From positions 1-7,407 of the forward strand of contig JAKIUH010000210.1 in NCBI GenBank assembly GCA_021647685.1: a DNA stretch of 7,407 bases, given 5' to 3'. The stretch is from Bacteroidales bacterium (GTDB lineage: Bacteria; Bacteroidota; Bacteroidia; Bacteroidales; NBLH01). Shown here piece by piece: positions 1 to 6,122 of this stretch (the first letter of the stretch is position 1; each line of letters begins with the position of its first letter). The translations under genes were made by a program, and so were the position numbers. Under the pieces are notes generated by a model, which was not told where the DNA came from, made no database searches, and worked only from the letters and a program-made list of their open reading frames with translations.

Positions 1-505
1 CAAGTAATTCCAACCCAAACCTTTTTCTTTGTTTATAAACAAAGGCATCAATATATTTATTGGTAAGAGGTTTGTATAATACAACGGGTTTATGTTTAAA
101 ATCTTTTACAACTGAACCTACTGCAAGTTCCCAGTTTCCCATGTGTCCAACTGTCATTATCAGGCTTTTGCCTTGATTGTAGTATTTATCTAATATTTCA
201 GCATTAGCAATCCTAAAATGTTTTAATATTTCTTTTTCGCTTAGGGTATATCCTTTAAGGCTTTCTAATATTAAATCTGTAAGATTTTTATAAAATTTGC
301 GCTCAATTTCTTTTTTTTCTTGAATACTTTTTTCGGGGAAAGCATAATCAAGGTTTTTTCTGACTACGGATTTTCTATATCCGACTATTTTATACAGTAA
401 AAAATATACGCCATCTGATATTATATATAAAAACCAAAAGGGGATTATTTTAAAGAAAGCAATAATTCCTATAAAAAAGTAGTATCCAATTTTTTGTCCA
501 TTCAT
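1..505 (-). CDS. LpxL/HtrB-family lysophospholipid (lipid A) acyltransferase, C-terminus cut by window edge
   Basis: The reading frame starts at ATG 505 and stays open to the left edge, giving the first 168 residues of a protein usually near 300. Residues about 8-40 are hydrophobic and should anchor it in the inner membrane. Residues 121-126 read HMGNWE, the H-x4-E catalytic motif of the LABLAT family (PF03279), whose members transfer a secondary acyl chain from acyl-ACP to the lipid A precursor on the cytoplasmic face. Flanking text such as 'RKNLDYAFPE' and 'VVLYKPLTNKY' is also typical of Bacteroidota members. The gene begins 26 nt after the stop of the PagL-like gene on the same strand, with no promoter box in the gap, so co-transcription is likely. 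Which lipid A position it acylates cannot be read from sequence, and a related lipid substrate (for example an aminolipid) is possible. Confidence 0.88.
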   Translation of the reverse strand, partial: MNGQKIGYYFFIGIIAFFKIIPFWFLYIISDGVYFLLYKIVGYRKSVVRKNLDYAFPEKSIQEKKEIERKFYKNLTDLILESLKGYTLSEKEILKHFRIANAEILDKYYNQGKSLIMTVGHMGNWELAVGSVVKDFKHKPVVLYKPLTNKYIDAFVYKQRKRFGLELL

Positions 506-531
506 AAGTATAAATTTTTGATATCTTAATT

Positions 532-1617
532 TTATTTCCAATAAATACGATAACCAATTCCCCATTCAACATAATCGGCAATACCTTTGCTGGTTTTTAA
601 AGAAATATTGGCATAAATATTTTTTGTGAGTAAATATCGTAAAGCAACCCGTTGATAAATAGCGCCATCATCTTTATATTTTGCATGAATATAAGTACCA
701 ATATGTATTGCCAATACTAGTTTATAAATTTCAGCTTCAAAACTTGCATGGACTCCGTAACGCATTATATCGGATGTTGTAAGATGCAAAGTTGAATCGG
801 GGTTCATCGTTTCAAAAAGCGATTCATCATAAAAAGCATCCAGTCCAAACCCGATTTTATGCTTTAAACTTAATATGCGTAAATAATCTGTTGAAAAACT
901 ACCGACAGTATATGGAGTGGTTCCTCCCGGACGTTTTTCTTTTGTACCCACAGCCGTAAATATTGAGATACTGTTTTTTTTATCAATTTTGGGTAATTCC
1001 AAATGAATAAAATCTTTTTGAGGAGTATCAAACAGGTACCGAAATCCTAAACGGTACGAAAAAAGATTTAAACCTAAATTAGGCATTTTAATAGCACCGT
1101 TTGAGAAATGTGTGGCACCAAAAGCATTTATTAATACCCATCTGTTTGCAAAGGTCCATTTATAAATTAATGATGCATCAAAATATAAGTTCAAATGAGT
1201 TCCAATGGCAATGTTTCCTTTATTCAAATACGCCAATCCGCCGGAAAGCCGATAACTGAATAAATTTTTATTTTTACGGTAAAAGGGAATATCAAAATAC
1301 CCGAATAGGGCATTCGCATGTCCAAGTTCCTCCGGATTACCAAAATCAGCATAGGTATATCCTACTCCAATAGTAGGGTAACGATATAGTTGATCCCATA
1401 TTTTTTGTCCGTAGGTTTGCCTGCCAACAGATACATCAAAAAACTTTATATTACCGCCAATAACTTCAGCTAATGAAGGACGGTGTTGCCACAAAAAACC
1501 GTAACGAAAATTGCTTTCTAAAAAAAGATTTTTTCCTGTGGAAAATTGAGCTGTTAATAAATTTTCGTATCTTGCAAAAGCGATAATAAAAATTATGTAT
1601 TTGAGATATTTGTACAC
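532..1617 (-). CDS. PagL-like outer-membrane lipid A deacylase / 'acyloxyacyl hydrolase' family barrel
   Basis: This 361-residue protein has a short hydrophobic signal sequence (residues about 5-23, likely cleavage near LTA-Q) followed by alternating beta-strand text, consistent with an outer-membrane beta-barrel. Residues 170-173 read HFSN inside 'ATHFSNGAIKMPNLGLN', matching the PagL (PF09411) active-site strand, with His170 and Ser172 as the catalytic pair. PagL enzymes hydrolyse the 3-O acyl ester of lipid A. The protein is about twice the length of Pseudomonas PagL. Residues about 210-361 form a second half of barrel-like strands, which is normal as I recall for Bacteroidota proteins annotated acyloxyacyl hydrolase. 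The start is GTG at 1617: an in-frame TAA lies directly upstream, and no ATG occurs before residue 178, so GTG is the only start that keeps the signal peptide. It is first in a unit with the downstream acyltransferase. The exact bond cleaved is inferred from the family. Confidence 0.82.
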   Translation of the reverse strand: MYKYLKYIIFIIAFARYENLLTAQFSTGKNLFLESNFRYGFLWQHRPSLAEVIGGNIKFFDVSVGRQTYGQKIWDQLYRYPTIGVGYTYADFGNPEELGHANALFGYFDIPFYRKNKNLFSYRLSGGLAYLNKGNIAIGTHLNLYFDASLIYKWTFANRWVLINAFGATHFSNGAIKMPNLGLNLFSYRLGFRYLFDTPQKDFIHLELPKIDKKNSISIFTAVGTKEKRPGGTTPYTVGSFSTDYLRILSLKHKIGFGLDAFYDESLFETMNPDSTLHLTTSDIMRYGVHASFEAEIYKLVLAIHIGTYIHAKYKDDGAIYQRVALRYLLTKNIYANISLKTSKGIADYVEWGIGYRIYWK

Positions 1618-1634
1618 TTAATTTTTTTTGGATG

Positions 1635-1642
1635 CAAAAATA
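1635..1642 (-). promoter_or_regulatory. Bacteroidota -7 promoter box for the PagL-like gene
   Basis: Read on the minus strand this is TATTTTTG, an exact match to the Bacteroidota primary-sigma -7 consensus TAnnTTTG. It ends 17 nt before the GTG start of the PagL-like gene, inside the 74-nt divergent gap. I do not see a convincing TTTG -33 element at the usual distance. Transcription starting a few bases downstream would leave a leader of only about 10 nt. Confidence 0.5.
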
Positions 1643-1679
1643 ATTAATCTTTTTACGAATAAGTGATAAACGCTAATAA

Positions 1680-1687
1680 TATTTTTT
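1680..1687 (+). promoter_or_regulatory. weak -7 box candidate for the SPFH / NAD-kinase-like pair
   Basis: TATTTTTT matches TAnnTTTG in seven of eight positions, with the final G replaced by T. It ends 4 nt before ATG 1692, the same spacing as the exact box before the RNA methyltransferase gene. No clear -33 TTTG is visible. In such AT-rich sequence a 7/8 match is weak evidence. Confidence 0.25.
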
Positions 1688-1691
1688 AATT

Positions 1692-2726
1692 ATGTTTGGA
1701 ATAAAATATATTAAGTTTGATGCAATGACCCATGTCATTCATTTTAAAAACGGTAAAATTGTTAAAGAAGGTCGGGGATTATCGTTTTTTTATACTTCGT
1801 ATAATTCTTCTGTTGTTGCACTTCCTATGGGAAGTAATGATTTGCTTTTTATTTTCAATGAATCGACCAATGATTTCCAAGAAGTAAGTATTCAGGGAAC
1901 GATTACCTATAAAATTAGTGATGTAAAAAAAACAGTAGAATTACTTGATTTTACGGTAGATTCAAAAGGTGCCTATAAAACCGATGATGGAGAAAAATTG
2001 AGGCAGCGCTTAATTAATGAGGCACAAACAGCAACATCATCTTATATACAAAGTTTACAATTAAAAGAAGCCATTGTAAATGCAAAAAGCATTGAGCAAA
2101 AAATAATGGAAGGTTTAAAAAGCTCACAAGCCGTTGATTTACTGGGCGTTGATATTTTAGCGGTAAATGTGGTTGCGGTAAAACCCACACCTGAAATGAG
2201 TAAAGCCTTAGAGACAGCTACACGCGAAGCACTTCAACAAGAGGCTGATGCAGCAATTTATCAACGTAGAAATTTTGCCGTAGAACAAGAACGTAAAATA
2301 AAGGAGAGCCAACTAAATACGGAAATTGCCGTTAAAGAAAAAGAAAAACAAATTGCTGCAAAAAAACATGAAACAAAAATATTAGAAGCGGAAAACGAGC
2401 GAAAATTACGCGAAATGAAAATCAAGGCAGATATTGCAATAGAAGAAGAGAATCAAAATTTAATAAAATTAAAAGCTGATAATGAAAAGAAATTGGCAGA
2501 TATTGAAAAGTATAAGTTAGAGGCAAGTTTAAAGCCCTATCAACAAATGGATTGGAAAACCATTATGGCAATTAAGCCAAAAGGAGCTGACCCTAAATTA
2601 AATATAGCAGTAGCTTTTCGGGAATTGGCAGAAAATGCTCAAAAAATTAATAATTTAAATATTACCCCTGATTTGCTGGAGTCGATTATCGATGATAACA
2701 ATATACAATCGCAGCAAGCTTTGTAA
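1692..2726 (+). CDS. SPFH/band-7 domain protein with C-terminal coiled coil, no membrane anchor visible
   Basis: This 344-residue protein belongs to the SPFH (stomatin/prohibitin/flotillin/HflKC) superfamily, whose members assemble ring or cage scaffolds. Residues about 5-165 form the SPFH beta-rich core, including 'VSIQGTITYKISD' (65-77). Residues about 165-195, 'KPTPEMSKALETATREALQQ', are the typical exit of the domain. Residues about 190-275 are rich in Lys, Glu, Ala and Gln in heptad-like spacing and should form a long coiled coil. The tail (about 300-340) includes 'AFRELAENAQKI' and 'ITPDLLESI'. Unlike HflK, HflC, QmcA or stomatin, the N-terminus has no transmembrane segment or signal peptide, so it appears cytosolic or peripherally attached. 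ATG 1692 is the natural start because the domain begins at once. The next gene starts 11 nt after the stop, implying an operon. Biological role unknown; the family assignment is firm. Confidence 0.88.
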   Translation: MFGIKYIKFDAMTHVIHFKNGKIVKEGRGLSFFYTSYNSSVVALPMGSNDLLFIFNESTNDFQEVSIQGTITYKISDVKKTVELLDFTVDSKGAYKTDDGEKLRQRLINEAQTATSSYIQSLQLKEAIVNAKSIEQKIMEGLKSSQAVDLLGVDILAVNVVAVKPTPEMSKALETATREALQQEADAAIYQRRNFAVEQERKIKESQLNTEIAVKEKEKQIAAKKHETKILEAENERKLREMKIKADIAIEEENQNLIKLKADNEKKLADIEKYKLEASLKPYQQMDWKTIMAIKPKGADPKLNIAVAFRELAENAQKINNLNITPDLLESIIDDNNIQSQQAL

Positions 2727-2737
2727 ACTTAAATTTG

Positions 2738-3742
2738 ATGATTGAGAATAAAATTGAAAATGCCATTATAATTCGTAGTAAAACACGTTTGGAACAACTT
2801 ACCGAACGTTTTAATACGGTTGCTCAGGCTGCCTTTTATGTAAAACAACAAAAAAAGAGTTTTAGTTTTAAACAAGCAAAAAAGGAAAGCATTGTTCAAG
2901 ACTTGGCAGAAGACAGTTTTGATGAAGCATTTTCTCCTTATCAAATAGAGCACGATAAATTTTACCAAGCATTAGACAGAGTGCAAAAAGAAATACAAAA
3001 ACTGCTTAAGTTTAAGATTATTTTTCAGGAACATTTACCCAATTATATTTTTTCAAAAAAAGATTTGGTTATTGTGCTCGGACAAGATGGTTTGGTGGCT
3101 AATACAGCCAAATATGTTCATGATATTCCTATTATTGCCGTAAATCCGGACAAAGAGCGTATTGATGGTATTTTATTGCCTTTTAATGTAAGTAATTTTT
3201 TAGCAAGTGTTCAAAAAGTACTTTCAGAAAATTATAAACATCAATCGGTAACTATGGCTGTTGCCGAAATGAATGACGGACAACGTTTATTGGCATTCAA
3301 CGATTTTTTTGTAGGACCTTCAAATCATACTTCGGCAAGATATAATCTTAGTTTTAAAAACCGGAGCGAGAATCAATCTTCAAGTGGCATAATAATATCA
3401 ACAGGTGCCGGTTCAACAGGTTGGTTAAGCTCATTATTTAATATGGCAAACAGTATTCATAAAACTTTTCATGGCGAAAATGAGCACCCTTATAGACCTT
3501 TTTCGAGAGAAGAAAAAAAACTGATTTTTGTGGTGCGCGAGCCTTTTTTAAGCAAAAGTTCGCAAATAAACCTCACCAGTGGCGTTCTTTTTAATCAGGA
3601 GGAACTGATAATAGAATCGCAAATGCCTAAAAACGGGATAATTTTCAGCGATGGAATTTTATCTGATTATATGAGTTTTAATTCCGGAAGTATTGTAAGT
3701 ATCCGTATTGCTGATGAAACGGCAAAATTGGTTGTCCCTTAA
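2738..3742 (+). CDS. divergent NAD-kinase-fold protein, paired with the SPFH gene
   Basis: This 334-residue protein (counted from ATG 2738) has a helical, charged N-terminal region (about 1-105), then NAD-kinase-like motifs in the right order. 'VIVLGQDGLVAN' (111-122) stands where NAD kinases have GGDG. 'AFNDFFVG' (186-193) matches the N-N/D-E/D region. 'STGAGSTGW' (221-229) is the glycine-rich nucleotide loop, and 'FSDG' (303-306) is the C-terminal D-G. Such proteins are often annotated 'NAD(+) kinase' or 'sugar kinase'. The second glycine of GGDG is Gln here, so NAD phosphorylation is not assured. A TTG at 2735, directly before and in frame, would add one Met; ATG is the better start. The gene follows the SPFH gene by 11 nt without a promoter, so shared expression is expected. 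It is probably not the housekeeping NAD kinase, which is not in this window. Confidence 0.8.
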   Translation: MIENKIENAIIIRSKTRLEQLTERFNTVAQAAFYVKQQKKSFSFKQAKKESIVQDLAEDSFDEAFSPYQIEHDKFYQALDRVQKEIQKLLKFKIIFQEHLPNYIFSKKDLVIVLGQDGLVANTAKYVHDIPIIAVNPDKERIDGILLPFNVSNFLASVQKVLSENYKHQSVTMAVAEMNDGQRLLAFNDFFVGPSNHTSARYNLSFKNRSENQSSSGIIISTGAGSTGWLSSLFNMANSIHKTFHGENEHPYRPFSREEKKLIFVVREPFLSKSSQINLTSGVLFNQEELIIESQMPKNGIIFSDGILSDYMSFNSGSIVSIRIADETAKLVVP

Positions 3743-3744
3743 TT

Positions 3745-3773
3745 TTTGTATTTTAAAAAAGAAAGTACTTTTG
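3745..3773 (+). promoter_or_regulatory. Bacteroidota promoter (-33 TTTG, -7 TACTTTTG) for the RNA methyltransferase gene
   Basis: TTTG at 3745-3748 and TACTTTTG at 3766-3773 match the Bacteroidota -33 (TTTG) and -7 (TAnnTTTG) elements. The 17-nt spacer is slightly short of the common 19-21. The -7 box ends 4 nt before ATG 3778, so transcription would begin at or beside the start codon and the mRNA would be leaderless or nearly so. The whole element sits in the 35-nt gap after the NAD-kinase-like gene. Confidence 0.5.
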
Positions 3774-3777
3774 CAAA

Positions 3778-4533
3778 ATGATTAGCAAAGCACAAATAAA
3801 ACTCATTCAATCGCTGAAAAGTAAAAAATATCGAAAAAAAAACGGTTTATTTGTTGTAGAAGGTATAAAATTGGTAAAAGATTTATTATCTTCTGGTTTT
3901 AAACCTGTACATATCTTTGCTGTTCGTGATTTTATCAATGATTTTGTCCGTCAAAACTGTCCTGTAGATGAACTTTCTCGTTCCGAAATGAAGAAAATCA
4001 GTTTTTTGACGACTCCGAGCGAAACTTTGGCATTATTTAAAATACCTGAATATCCTATTCATTCTACTTTTAAGGATGATTTTATTCTTGTTTTAGACAA
4101 TGTGCAAGATCCCGGCAATTTAGGTACAATCATCCGTGTGGCTGATTGGTTTGGTATTAAAAATATTGTTTGTTCCGAAAATACTGCAGACATTTATAAT
4201 CCGAAGGTGGTACAAGCAAGCATGGGCTCAATAGCCCGGGTAAAAGTTCACTATACTACCTTGTTTAACTATTTAAAAGAAGCTTCTAATACTTATAATT
4301 TTACTTTGTACGGGAGTTTTATGAAAGGTGAGTCAATTTATGACCGTAATTTTTCAGATAAAAAAGTACTAATAATGGGTAATGAGGGGCAAGGAATTTC
4401 AAAAGAGATTAAATCAATAATCGATGAAGAAATAGCGATACCGCCGTTTTTTAAAGAAAATAAAGGACCGGAATCATTAAATGTTGCAATGGCTACCGGA
4501 ATTATTTTATCTGAAATTAGAAGAAAAAATTAA
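3778..4533 (+). CDS. SpoU/TrmH-family RNA 2'-O-ribose methyltransferase
   Basis: This 251-residue protein has the full SPOUT (SpoU) signature. The N-terminal substrate-binding domain (about 1-90) opens with 'MISKAQIKLIQSLKSKKYRK' and contains 'FVVEGIK'. Motif 1 is 'DNVQDPGNLGTIIRVADWFG' (107-126), with catalytic Arg120. Motif 2 is 'IMGNEGQGIS' (199-208), and motif 3 'PESLNVAMATGIIL' (231-244) belongs to the AdoMet-binding trefoil knot. Such enzymes methylate a ribose 2'-OH in rRNA or tRNA in the cytoplasm. The length is standard and the domain order intact. Sequence alone does not separate an RlmB-like 23S rRNA enzyme from other members, so no gene symbol is given. It carries its own promoter-like box and overlaps the oppositely oriented oxidoreductase gene by 4 nt at the stop codons. 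Confidence 0.92.
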   Translation: MISKAQIKLIQSLKSKKYRKKNGLFVVEGIKLVKDLLSSGFKPVHIFAVRDFINDFVRQNCPVDELSRSEMKKISFLTTPSETLALFKIPEYPIHSTFKDDFILVLDNVQDPGNLGTIIRVADWFGIKNIVCSENTADIYNPKVVQASMGSIARVKVHYTTLFNYLKEASNTYNFTLYGSFMKGESIYDRNFSDKKVLIMGNEGQGISKEIKSIIDEEIAIPPFFKENKGPESLNVAMATGIILSEIRRKN

Positions 4534-6086
4534 TAGTATTGTAAAACTGCTTTTTCCAAACATAATTCGCCGTCAACAGCCGATGAAACAATTCCTCCCG
4601 CATATCCGGCACCTTCTCCTGCCGGAAATAAATTTTTAATTTGAAGATGATGATAATTTTCTCTATCGCGAGGTATTCTTATTGGCGAAGAGGTACGGGA
4701 TTCTACGCCTAAAATTACCGCTTCATTTGTTAAATAGCCGTACATTTTTTTACCGAAAATTTTAAACCCTTCTTGCAATCGTTTACCGATATGTTCGGGT
4801 AACCAAAAATGGAGTGGGGAAGAGGCAATACCCGGATGATAAGAGGTTTCGGGTAAGTCTGCTGATAATTTCCCGTTTACAAAATCGTGTAAACGCTGTG
4901 CCGGAGCAGTTTGCCGGTAACCACCGTTTAAAAAAGCAAGTTCTTCCAAATGTTCCTGAAACTTTAATAAAGCAAGTTTACCGTATTGATGAAACTCTTT
5001 TGCATCTTCGGGGCGAATCTCAACCACCATTCCCGAGTTGGCAAATTTTGAATTTCGGCTTGATGGCGACATTCCGTTCACGACCACTTGGTTAGGCTCA
5101 GTAGCTGAGGGTACAATAAACCCACCCGGACACATACAAAATGAATATACACCGCGTTCTTTGACCTGACTTACCAAACTATATGCCGCGGCAGGCAGGT
5201 ATTCGCTGCGAATATCACAATGGTATTGAATACTATCAATCAAATCTTGCGGATGTTCTACACGTACTCCCATTGCAAAAGATTTTTCTTCGAGTAGTAT
5301 GTTTTTTTTATCCAATAAATAGTAAATATCACGTGCAGAATGTCCTGTGGCAAGAATTACTACTGATACATCTATTTTATCTCCGTTTTGAGTGATAATG
5401 CTTTTTATTCTATCATCTTTGATTGTAAAATCCGTAAGTTTTGTGTTAAAATGTATTTCTCCTCCTGAATCTATAATTGTTTGGCGTATATTTTTAATAA
5501 CTACAGGGAGCTTGTTTGTCCCAATATGTGGGTGAGCATCCGTTAATATTTTTTCATCGGCACCATGGTATTTAAGCAATTCTAATATACGGTGAATATT
5601 TCCTCGTTTTTTTGAGCGTGTATATAGTTTTCCGTCCGAAAAAGTACCTGCTCCCCCTTCGCCAAAACAGTAGTTTGATTCGGGGTTTACAATATGTTCG
5701 CGGCTGAGCAATGCAATATCCCGCCTTCTTTGACGGATTTCTTTACCACGCTCCAAGATAACAGGTTTATATCCCGATTCAATAGCTTTTAATGCTGCAA
5801 ATAAACCCGCAGGACCGGCACCTATGATATGAATTTCGGGTTTATTACCTACAAAGTTAAATTTTGGTATAAAATTATTTTCTGTTTTTGGAAGTTCATC
5901 AATAAAGACTATTGTTTCTACTATGATTTTAACGTTTTTTGAGCGGGCATCAATACTTTTTTTCAAAATATTAAATGCCTTTATTCGGTTTTCTTCAAAA
6001 CCGGACTGCTTTGAAATATATTTTTTATATTCAAAATCTTGAGCAGCTTGCTTTGGACTTAATACTAAGCGGATTGTTTTTTGCAT
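4530..6086 (-). CDS. FAD-dependent oxidoreductase of the uncharacterised COG2509 type
   Basis: This 518-residue protein has an N-terminal extension (about 1-80, containing 'KKSIDARSKNVKI') followed by a Rossmann FAD-binding fold: 'HIIGAGPAGLFAALKA' (86-101), giving GxGxxG at 89-94, and the Glu of 'ILERG' (Glu112) for the ribose. 'FGEGGAGTFSDGKLYTR' (141-157) is the hallmark stretch of this family. 'ILATGHSARD' (244-253) is the second nucleotide-contact motif, and 'NLFPAGEGAGYAGGIVSSAV' (485-504) closes the FAD site. The extension, the GGAGTFSDGKL stretch and the length match COG2509 ('uncharacterised FAD-dependent dehydrogenase'). Substrate and partner are unknown to me. No signal peptide is present, so it should be cytosolic. 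ATG 6086 is the first start in a frame that begins with the conserved extension. A separate promoter box upstream suggests expression independent of porT. Confidence 0.88.
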   Translation of the reverse strand: MQKTIRLVLSPKQAAQDFEYKKYISKQSGFEENRIKAFNILKKSIDARSKNVKIIVETIVFIDELPKTENNFIPKFNFVGNKPEIHIIGAGPAGLFAALKAIESGYKPVILERGKEIRQRRRDIALLSREHIVNPESNYCFGEGGAGTFSDGKLYTRSKKRGNIHRILELLKYHGADEKILTDAHPHIGTNKLPVVIKNIRQTIIDSGGEIHFNTKLTDFTIKDDRIKSIITQNGDKIDVSVVILATGHSARDIYYLLDKKNILLEEKSFAMGVRVEHPQDLIDSIQYHCDIRSEYLPAAAYSLVSQVKERGVYSFCMCPGGFIVPSATEPNQVVVNGMSPSSRNSKFANSGMVVEIRPEDAKEFHQYGKLALLKFQEHLEELAFLNGGYRQTAPAQRLHDFVNGKLSADLPETSYHPGIASSPLHFWLPEHIGKRLQEGFKIFGKKMYGYLTNEAVILGVESRTSSPIRIPRDRENYHHLQIKNLFPAGEGAGYAGGIVSSAVDGELCLEKAVLQYY

Positions 6087-6112
6087 TTTAGCTTGTTCAA
6101 TAAAAATGCAAA
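6080..6112. repeat. 10-bp perfect inverted repeat spanning start codon and promoter box
   Basis: TTTGCATTTT at 6080-6089 is the exact reverse complement of AAAATGCAAA at 6103-6112, with a 13-nt spacer. The left arm covers the start codon of the FAD oxidoreductase gene (complement of 6084-6086). The right arm overlaps the -7 box at 6109-6116. Because transcription would begin near or inside the right arm, a full RNA hairpin is unlikely, so a protein-binding operator is the more natural reading. AT-rich sequence raises the chance of coincidence. Confidence 0.4.
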
Positions 6113-6116
6113 TTTA
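6109..6116 (-). promoter_or_regulatory. Bacteroidota -7 promoter box for the FAD oxidoreductase gene
   Basis: On the minus strand this reads TAAATTTG, an exact TAnnTTTG match, in the 36-nt gap between the porT stop and the oxidoreductase start, ending 22 nt before the ATG. A TTTC near 6139-6142 is a poor -33 candidate about 22 nt upstream, within the 3' end of porT. Confidence 0.45.
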
Positions 6117-6122
6117 CATATT

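Noticed and set aside
1618..1691. Possible small RNA or attenuator in the 74-nt divergent gap
   Set aside because: There is no GC-containing hairpin or U-tract arrangement; the gap is accounted for by back-to-back promoters.
1641..1692. TAATTAA/TTAATTA inverted repeat in the divergent gap
   Set aside because: It contains only A and T, is short and self-complementary, and is expected by chance in sequence this AT-rich.
2735..2737. TTG as the start of the NAD-kinase-like gene
   Set aside because: It sits directly before an in-frame ATG at 2738, which needs no alternative initiation and loses only one residue.
2729..2968. 79-codon minus-strand open frame
   Set aside because: It lies antisense inside the NAD-kinase-like gene, has low-complexity Phe/Leu/Lys composition and resembles no known family.
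1692..3742. SPFH plus kinase-like pair as an anti-phage defence system
   Set aside because: No nuclease, protease, effector or mobile-element context is present and the neighbours are core genes, so defence cannot be supported from this window.
4814..5095. 93-codon plus-strand open frame
   Set aside because: It is antisense to the FAD oxidoreductase, whose frame carries conserved motifs throughout this stretch.
5183..5395. 70-codon plus-strand open frame
   Set aside because: It is another antisense shadow of the FAD oxidoreductase gene with no recognisable sequence.
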